Made by a program: the position numbers and the translations under genes. Shown in pieces: positions 56,391 through 64,000 of a stretch of DNA of 64,000 bases. The stretch comes from Dallia pectoralis (lineage: Eukaryota > Chordata > Actinopteri > Esociformes > Umbridae), in contig CM055749.1 of assembly GCA_029465975.1 (NCBI GenBank), forward strand, positions 13,477,898 through 13,541,897, written 5' to 3'. The notes beneath the pieces were generated by a model. That model was not told the DNA's origin. It did not search any database and was given only the letters and a program-made list of their open reading frames with translations. Within the stretch, counting starts at the first letter, position 1, and the number at the start of each line of letters is the position of its first letter.

Positions 56391-57412
56391 ATCATTGAAT
56401 TAGATTTGAATGTATTGTCATTGCACAGTACAAGTACAGTACAACAGAATGGAGTTCGCATCCAACCAGAAGAGCAGTGCAGAAATATATGGAGTACAGT
56501 GTGAGGATGTGCAATAGAAATGGATAAGTACATGTGCAGGTGTTCAGTACAGTGTGAGGATGTGCAATAGACATGGATAAGTAAATGTGCAGGTATTCAG
56601 TACAGTGTGAGGATGTGCAATATACATGTATAAGTAAATGTGCAGGTATTCAGTACAGAGTGAGGATGTGCAATAGACATGGATAAGTAAATGTGCAGGT
56701 ATTCAGTACAGTGTGAGGATGTGCAATTGACATGGATAAGTAAATGTGCAGGTATTCAGTACAGTGTGAGGATGTGCAATAGACATGGATAAGTAAATGT
56801 ACAGTGTGAGGATGTGCAATAGACATGGATAAGTAAATGTGCAGGTATTCAGTACAGTGTGAGGATGTGCAATTTGCATGTATAAGTAAATGTGCAGGTA
56901 TTCAGTACAGTGTGAGGATGTGCAATAGACATGGATAAGTAAATGTACAGTGTGAGGATGTGCAATAGACATGTATAAGTAAATGTGCAGGTATTCAGTA
57001 CAGTGTGAGGATGTGCAATAGACATGGATAAGTAAATGTGCAGGTATTCAGTACAGAGTGAGGATGTGCAATAGACATGGATAAGTAAATGTACAGTGTG
57101 AGGATGTGCAATAGACATGTATAAGTAAATGTGCAGGTATTCAGTACAGTGTGAGGATGTGCAATAGACATGGATAAGTAAATGTGCAGGTATTCAGTAC
57201 AGTGTGAGGATGTGCAATAGACATGGATAAGTAAATGTGCAGGTATTCAGTACAGTGTGAGGATGTGCAATAGACATGGATAAGTAAATGTGCAGGTATT
57301 CAGTACAGTGTGAGGATGTGCAATTTGCATGTATAAGTAAATGTGCAGGTATTCAGTACAGTGTGAGGATGTGCAATAGACATGGATAAGTAAATGTGCA
57401 GGTGTTCAGTTC
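56391..57412 (+). repeat. SINE-like head plus ~53-bp minisatellite
   Basis: The head (56391-56490) has GAATGTATTGTCATTGCACA and CAAGTACAGTACAACAGAAT, typical of a dispersed fish repeat that carries a TTGTCATTGCAC motif. It passes directly into about 18 units of TGCAGGTATTCAGTACAGTG, TGAGGATGTGCAATAGACAT, GGATAAGTAAATG. Some units lack 13 bp (GCAGGTATTCAGT), giving 40-bp units. Confidence 0.9.
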
Positions 57413-57599
57413 AACAATGTAGCAAATTGCTAATTTGTAGAGGGCATAATAATTTGACACGATGAACAACAAAGTGTATTATTTTCTCAAAATGGTTCAG
57501 ACTGGTTAATAAAACAGAAATGCACTGAGAGTTCAAGGAAAGCCAAAAGAGAATAAGTCAGTGACGTGTGATAAAAAAAGAATTGGCATGACACAGAAG

Positions 57600-58195
57600 C
57601 GTTAAGTCAACAGACGTAGAGGATGAACTCGTCTGAGCGCTCCACGCCTGTCGTCTGAGGAACTACTGGGGGCCTCTTGCTGTGACTTTAAGGTTGGCAC
57701 AAAGTGCTCTGGTGAGACCCCCGTGCAGTATTAGCTGACAGCCCCATATAAATAATAAGACACATAAGGTCATATGCAAGCACCAGTGTCTCCGCAAGGG
57801 CTTTCAACAGGTGCACCCTTCCCACTACATTTCCATTTTGTTCAACAAAGAGCCGGTCTTCACAGATGACTTCTGTCTGAAAGCTTTGCCTGATCATTCT
57901 TTTATGTGCCACTTCCCAGAATGCACAATATTCACAGGACCTCGTGATAATAGGCTCGCGGGGACACGGGGAGGAATAAGAGAGGCAGCTTGTCGGAATG
58001 CGTACATCCAGGCCCGGCCCAGGGGAGGTGGCCATGCTCGCGACATTCCAGTCTTCCTCCATCTTCTTGCCATCACAGTGACTAATGGCTCCGGCTTGAA
58101 GTGGTCAGAGAATTGATCATATTCTCCTGAGCAATGGAAAACATCTGGAAAATGTCCTATCCCTGGCACACGTTGTGACTTGTAAACAAGGGCCT
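57600..58195. promoter_or_regulatory. Candidate conserved non-coding element
   Basis: Unique, evenly composed sequence with AACAAAGAGCC, CATATAAATAATAAG, GACATTCCAGTC (TEAD-like) and CAACAGGTGCACC (E-box). Open frames on both strands (57688-58062 minus, 57811-58116 plus) overlap and lack domains. Non-coding regulation is the better guess; unverified. Confidence 0.3.
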
Positions 58196-58199
58196 AGCA

Positions 58200-58875
58200 G
58201 CAAACACGTTACAGGCTAAATCCACTTGAGATCGTAAAACACTGAAAAAACTAACAATATTTATGGCCTTTCTAGTGACATATTATTTTTCGAAACCTGT
58301 CAATTCAGATTCATCTCACAGAGAGTAGCACTCTATTTTGTAGGGTTTCTATAGTCATTGAGAAATATACTGCTGGCCTAATGCCTGCATTTTACAGACA
58401 CAGTAGCCTGAATTAGGTTTATTAAAAAACAAGAATTTACTTGGGAAGCTTTTGTGAGAGTAATCTATATGCTACTAAATTCCTGCTTTCGATTGTGATA
58501 TGGCTTTGTGTGGAAGACTTCTATCTTTCTGACAAATCTGAGAAAACTGCAACGCAAACATGTTCCGCCTCAGCCCAGTTAAAAACTCACAAAATTGTAT
58601 AAATTAAGACAGTTGAAAATGTCATTAATAATTCAACATGCATGCCATTTCTCAATTCTGTTTTCTCCATATAAATTAATGATAATTTGTTTCTCTGCAT
58701 CATTACACAAAGGCCTGAGACTCCTCTCCAATTTTATAATTATTTTGAAAAAAATGCAACATGAACAGATCGACTATGTTTTATCTGTATCTCTACCAAC
58801 TGGCTCAGACAAAAAAGCACTGGAAAAAAATTTGCTCCAATACTCTGGAATTATCCTAAAAATCCTGCTATTAAC
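58200..58875. other. Intergenic sequence, nothing recognised
   Basis: AT-rich; no supported gene. The open frame at 58595-58903 ends in the adjoining minisatellite. Confidence 0.5.
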
Positions 58876-58879
58876 ACTG

Positions 58880-59357
58880 AAAGTGACCCAGGGCTCTCCA
58901 TGAAGATCAGCAGAATGAGAACCAGGGCTCTCCATGAAGATCAGCAGAAAGTGACCCAGGGCTCTCCATGAAGATCAGCAGAAAGTGACCCAGGGCTCTC
59001 CATGAAGATCAGCAGAAAGTGACCCAGGGCTCTCCATGAAGATCAGCAGAAAGTGACCCAGGGCTCTCCATGAAGATCAGCAGAAAGTGACCCAGGGCTC
59101 TCCATGAAGATCAGCAGAAAGTGACCCAGGGCTCTCCATGAAGATCAGCAGAAAGTGACCCAGGGCTCTCCATGAAGATCAGCAGAAAGTGACCCAGGGC
59201 TCTCCATGAAGATCAGCAGAAAGTGACCCAGGGCTCTCCATGAAGATCAGCAGAAAGTGACCCAGGGCTCTCCATGAAGATCAGCAGAAAGTGACCCAGG
59301 GCTCTCCATGAAGATCAGCAGAAAGTGACCCAGGGCTCTCCATGAAGATCAGCAGAA
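58880..59357. repeat. 34-bp minisatellite, 14 copies
   Basis: The unit is AAAGTGACCCAGGGCTCTCC, ATGAAGATCAGCAG. Copies are almost all identical except the first junction, so it is a recent expansion. Confidence 0.97.
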
Positions 59358-59359
59358 TA

Positions 59360-61205
59360 TATGCCAATTCACATTACAATACATACATTTCAGTATCCAT
59401 TATCAGCAAGGGGACTTCATATGGTACACTGTTATTTCCCTCACTTAACAGGGAATTAATCTGGCGGGACATTAAGTAAGATGCCAATAGCACAAGCCAA
59501 AAGACATAATTTCGCCCCTTGATAAAACCTGTGCTCACTACCTCTCACCCCTGGGTCATTATATGGTGTGACAACATGAAAACAATACAGGTTTTTATTT
59601 AATTTATAATTAAATTATCTGACTTCAGGTTAAATACGGTCTCTGGGAGGTCCCACAGTAAGTTAGTACAATTCCTCACAATAACTACATTTTAATGATG
59701 ACGAAATCTGCAATAGAAGCACAGAAGCACCAACAAGTGTTTCTACATTCAACAACTTTTGTAATGCAGTGAAATATTTCCACAGAACACACAAAGTTGT
59801 CACAAAGTGCTTTTACTAACACCCAGCATGAACCCGACAGAGCACGCATAAACAAGTTGATACAGAGCGCCTAGAAAAAACTGATGGGTCGAATTTAGGA
59901 AGACACTTAGAGAGGAACAAGGCTCTGAGTGGTGACCAGTCCCCTTTTGGTTGTGCTGGGTGAACCTATAATAGCTTTGTTTACTCATTATTACATTTTT
60001 AAACAAAAGTATAATGGAAAAAAATTGTGCCAAGAAATACACTTTCACACCTACATTTTTGGCTATAATGTTATCTTTGCCAAAAACAGGGTGAAAATCA
60101 TAATGGAATTCATTATTTTCTGTTTTGTATTTGTAATTATATTTATAACTAAAATGTCTCCACAGCTACTTTGTAGACGTTTGTGTGTGTATAGTGGCAA
60201 ACGTTCCTAGTTAAATCAATTTTAATTTCATATTGTACGCAAAATGTCCAAGGGAGTAAATACTTTACAGATACAGGTAATGCTAAATACACCATTACAC
60301 ACATTTGAGTAAATTTCAGAATACTAAAACATTTAATGACACGTTATCAGTGATTAATGAACGATTGTCTTAATATCCATATAACATGTAATATCTAGTG
60401 TTTCTACTGAAGTGCAGTCAAAGTTAGTACGATGTGGAAAGGACATTAAGTTAACATAAAAAGTTGATATTCTTGAGCACTTGAAAAGTCATTTTGGAAA
60501 ACTTAATCAAGTACATCTCCAATGCTAATTCCCTAGTGATCAAGTGTCTTCACTGTGCCTGTCAGAATCCATTTTCAACTGCACTATCATATAATTTTCA
60601 AAAAGTTTATTTATCATGTAAACTGAAGTTGCTGTACATGCCTGAGACATTTACTTCATATGATACGAAAGAGAAACGTAATCAATAAGCTGGTACAACC
60701 TTAAATGCAATTCCCCATCACTTGCTAGCTTCTGTTTTACATTATATATTATTTAACATACTATATATATATATATATTCAACACATTGAAATCATTTTT
60801 CGTATGAAGCAGCATAGAGCCTGGTGTCTGCTGCTGCACTGTGCCTTCAGCTGCAATATGTGGTTTGGAGTGACTGCTGGGAATTTTATGTCAGAAACAT
60901 CATAAACAAGCTGTCAAACTATTGTCAGTAGATTTGGGTCAACTGAGGGCCATATGGGTTTGAGTATTTGAGCTGAGGGGGACTGGAGAGCTTCGTTAGT
61001 AAAGGTTAGCTCTTGTTGCTAGTGTTCTGAGATTAGGTGACAAAGTGACAAATATGATCCGCTAATTGTTCTTAATGAATTGCATGTTGAAGTCCAAAGG
61101 CGGAACTAGTAGGGAGAAGAACGGTGGCATCGAGGCATTTACAGAAACACCAGTGGAGGTTATTTTTCTGCCTTGTGAATGTGATATATGACCTGATATA
61201 CAAAT
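59360..61205. other. Intergenic sequence, AT-rich
   Basis: No gene recognised. 59880-59990 (GTGGTGACCAGTCCCCTTTT, GGTTGTGCTGGGTGAACC) resembles a dispersed salmonid-type repeat, low confidence. A TA run lies at about 60763-60778. Confidence 0.45.
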
Positions 61206-61214
61206 AGCATTTGC

Positions 61215-61612
61215 AGACTAGCTGCTATACAGTAGAACACTTTCTCAGTATTTTAAGTTCATGTCACAGACTGTGTACATTGTCTCCTTACATTTTCTCC
61301 CCCGGCCTTGACATTACCCACCTTGGACACCATCAGGTCTCATCCTGTACTATAACTGGACATTGCTCTTCTTTTGCGCAATCTGCTCAGACATCTAGAC
61401 ATTTCTCTTTTGCACTATTCAGATGCATATGATACATTCTATATTTACCCAGTACATACGCCACATAGGCATGGTCTCTTGACTGTTCGTATTGTGCTTT
61501 TGCACTGTATTGTGTACGTCTTAAAATGTGCGTTCTATCACAGCAGCTAGTGGTCAGAATAAAATCATTGTGTGTGTAAACAGACTTGGCGAATAAACCT
61601 GATTCTAATTCT
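61215..61612 (-). repeat. 'AGAATCAG' fish SINE-like repeat, reverse copy
   Basis: Ends on the + strand with GGCGAATAAACCTGATTCTA and ATTCTGA, the reverse complement of the TCAGAATCAGGTTTATTCGCC head, preceded by TGTGTGTAAACAGACTTG. Body phrases GGACATTGCTCTTCTTTTGC and TTTTGCACT also fit. It is a longer copy of the repeat type whose head precedes the 65-bp satellite. Confidence 0.7.
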
Positions 61613-61619
61613 GAATTTA

Positions 61620-62550
61620 AAAAATTACAAATTATATTACAAACCAACTTACATCATGGAACTAGAGTTTTGACTGTATCTCTGACAAAAAAATAACAAA
61701 AGAAACAAGCCAGCATTTTTCTTCACAACAATATCTTCGCAGATAAGATGGCTATATGCCATATATAGTATATGAATTTGTGTTGGTGGTTTTTGGTCCC
61801 AGTTTTAGGAAATAATAATGTTTCATTCATGCTGCAAATAATTTTACATTAAATTAAATTTATTTATATTTATTATATTTTTATTTAACTTGTATTTAGT
61901 CCATTTGTGCAACATTACTCCACTTCCAGCAATGGAACTCTGTAGCTCCTACAAAGTGATTTCTGTCCTCTATGCTTCTGTCAGTCTCTTTGCTGTTTTT
62001 GAAGGACAGCCTTTTCTTGTCGGTACTTGAGTGGTGTGATGCAGTTTATATTTGCTTGTAGCCCAAGTATTTCTGTTTTTAAAGGATTAGGTATCACTAA
62101 CATCCGACGATGCATTATGACTCGAGTGAAAGTCATTGGTTAAAATGCGACTGTGCTTTAAAAACTACCTGCTTTCATATGTGGCGTTAATCTTTTTTTT
62201 AGGAACAATTTCACAGCCTTATTTTGATTTCATGTTGAATTATTAATATCGATGCCCAGCGCTAAATGATTTTGTTCAACAAAGAAACCAGGCAGTATGA
62301 AATAAACGTTGGTAAAATGTGTGTGTGTGTGTGTGTGTGTGGAATCAGGGTGTAACAATGTGTTTGGAATAGATCAGACACGTCTTTCTAGGAAATTGGA
62401 TATTCCCGGATCGGTTTAGGGTAAAACAAAAAACTGCCCATCGTTTTAGAGTTCAGGTTTGTGCATTATGGGTAAGATAGGTTTAGTTCAGGGTTGGGGT
62501 AAGGGTTAGGTATCCCTGTATATATATGTTTCATTTGTGTCAGGGAGACA
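61620..62550. other. Intergenic sequence with a GT microsatellite
   Basis: GT repeat at 62319-62340; otherwise AT-rich unique DNA without a gene. Confidence 0.55.
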
Positions 62551-62559
62551 GAGTATTGT

Positions 62560-63640
62560 CTGTGTGTGTGTGCGTTTCTGCGGCCCTTTGAAGGGCTGAG
62601 CCTGAGCTGCCTGTGATAATTAGAGAGCAGTGACCTTCTCATTAGAGCCAGGAGGCGACTGATTATCCCCGCATCTCTCTTTATGGGTGCCCACCCGCCA
62701 CACAGACAATCTTGGAATATCAAAGCGATTCTCTAAGATATTTATTAGAGGCAAAATTACAAAAACACATAGCTAAACCTTTGAATTACAAGGGCTAATG
62801 TATGCAGAGTCAAATGAATGACTGCGCCTGCTCCCATAACCCCCTCCCTCTCTTCTCTCGTGTAGCTTAAATTTTTCATTACAAATTTCCGGGGCTTCAA
62901 AGTAGCATCTCACAGCAACTCACTTTCTTCTCTCCGGTGTGACAAAGACCTGCCACAAACTGTCCCTCTGTCTGGACTGTTTTCCTCAGCTTCTCTTACA
63001 TCTAAATGTCAAATGCCTTGGTTTAAATACAGCACCGCGCCGCTAATCTGGCAAAGCTGAGGGAGAAAAAGGGAAGAAAAATACAGCAGAAGGCGTCTAA
63101 AAGGCCTCTAATTAATGTTGCTTATTGATTTTGTTTTAGCGTGTGATGTACTGCATGAAAAAAAGATGAATCTGGAAGGAGCTCTCATTAAAATCATTAG
63201 CAGCTTAGTGTTTGCCGAAAACATCTCACTCTTCGGGCTTCTGAGAGCACATTCACAGGTTTTCCTTTAATGTAACAAGAATGGTTTGGCCGTGCAGAGA
63301 GGTAGACGGACGAGAGTCGCCACTCATTCTGTGTCAGCTAAATTGGAAGCAACAATGCCTCTCTGTTTTAACCAGGACTGGACCAGGGCCCAGATGAACA
63401 TGAGACGCTGAACGCTGGTAAACAGAGGAGGCCTTTTCTAACGTGATTTCTGACACGCTCGTTTGAATCTTTCCCACTTTGTGAGAGGCCTTTGTGGAGG
63501 TGACTGCGCTCGGAAAGCTGAATAGGAGACGGGATAAAAGAGATATGCATTACTAGGAGGACATCACAGGGTTCTGGAAGTCCGACACTTTGAGACACCC
63601 GATTTCGAACACAGACTTCATTCATCAAATAAGGTTCGAT
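62560..63640. promoter_or_regulatory. Candidate cluster of conserved non-coding elements
   Basis: Unique sequence containing CTGTGATAATTAGAGAGC, CTCTAATTAATGTTGC, TTATTGATTTTG, CATTAAAATCATTAGCAG and CTTTGAGACACC. The motif-rich pattern without coding signal is like developmental enhancers. The inference rests on appearance only. Confidence 0.3.
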
Positions 63641-63644
63641 ATTG

Positions 63645-64000
63645 TGATGATCTAGATATGCCAGAACGCTGTGGAAAGAGAAATAACCGGTGGCATTTTT
63701 TGTTATCTGTTATCTGAAAAGAAAGTTCTGTTTATTTATTTTAAAATATTACCAAATGCGCCTCAGAATTGTCTGTAAGTGGATAGTGAATAAAACAGGG
63801 ATGGCAATGATTTTTAGTGAGCAAACATTAGTCTCTGTATTGATATGTCTGTGTTGTTGGACATTAGAATAACGTAACGTAAAGATGCAGTTTGCAATTT
63901 ATGGCCTCTGGTTGTAAAAGTGGCACAGGCAAGTGAAAAACGAACCCCAATTTGTCATGCATGTGCCAATTTGAGCTCCCTCATCAAAACCCCTAGCCTT
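63645..64000. other. Intergenic sequence, nothing recognised
   Basis: No supported feature at the right edge. Confidence 0.5.

Noticed and set aside
57811..58116. 101-codon protein in unique DNA
   Set aside because: Overlaps two longer frames on the other strand, no domain, no splice or start context; regulatory DNA is more plausible.

Overview
This window is teleost nuclear DNA. It has intron-split coding sequence, tRNA-derived and 'AGAATCAG' SINE-like repeats, Tc1-like and hAT DNA transposons, gypsy-type LTRs and many minisatellites. The one real host gene is calca (calcitonin/CGRP) at the left end. Its calcitonin is nearly identical to the salmon hormone, with the TNTGSGTP tail that differs from the eel-type tail. 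This suggests a protacanthopterygian fish (pike or salmonid side); the species itself is inferred only loosely.

Layout: 0.2-4.8 kb, calca on the + strand, with a common N-terminal part (exons 2 and 3) spliced either to a calcitonin exon or to a CGRP exon. 5-10 kb, transposon debris, including an intact-ended 2.06-kb hAT element with a perfect 8-bp target duplication. This element sits against a Tc1-like remnant and carries a second hAT-like element inside it. 10.7-21 kb, four minisatellite regions, including a 4.3-kb array of a ~65-bp unit and a 1.1-kb array of a 71-bp unit. 21-24.3 kb, the 3' end of a gypsy-type retroelement: a very GC-rich, repeat-built open frame, a polypurine tract and a 413-bp LTR. 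25.7-30 kb, two more minisatellites and two transposase remnants. 30-37 kb, mostly unique DNA with a 500-N assembly gap and an LTR remnant. 37.2-46.5 kb, three large arrays (10-, 46- and 61-bp units). 46.5-64 kb, mostly unique intergenic DNA with several conserved-looking non-coding stretches, two LTR remnants and three small arrays.

Apart from calca I see no host protein gene in the remaining 59 kb. Most long open frames are translations of tandem repeats. By my estimate roughly a quarter or more of the sequenced bases are tandem arrays. At least five of these arrays can be traced to a piece of a transposable element that was then amplified. This repeated pattern, together with higher-order duplication inside several arrays, is the most notable feature of the window. 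I found no convincing previously undescribed coding system.
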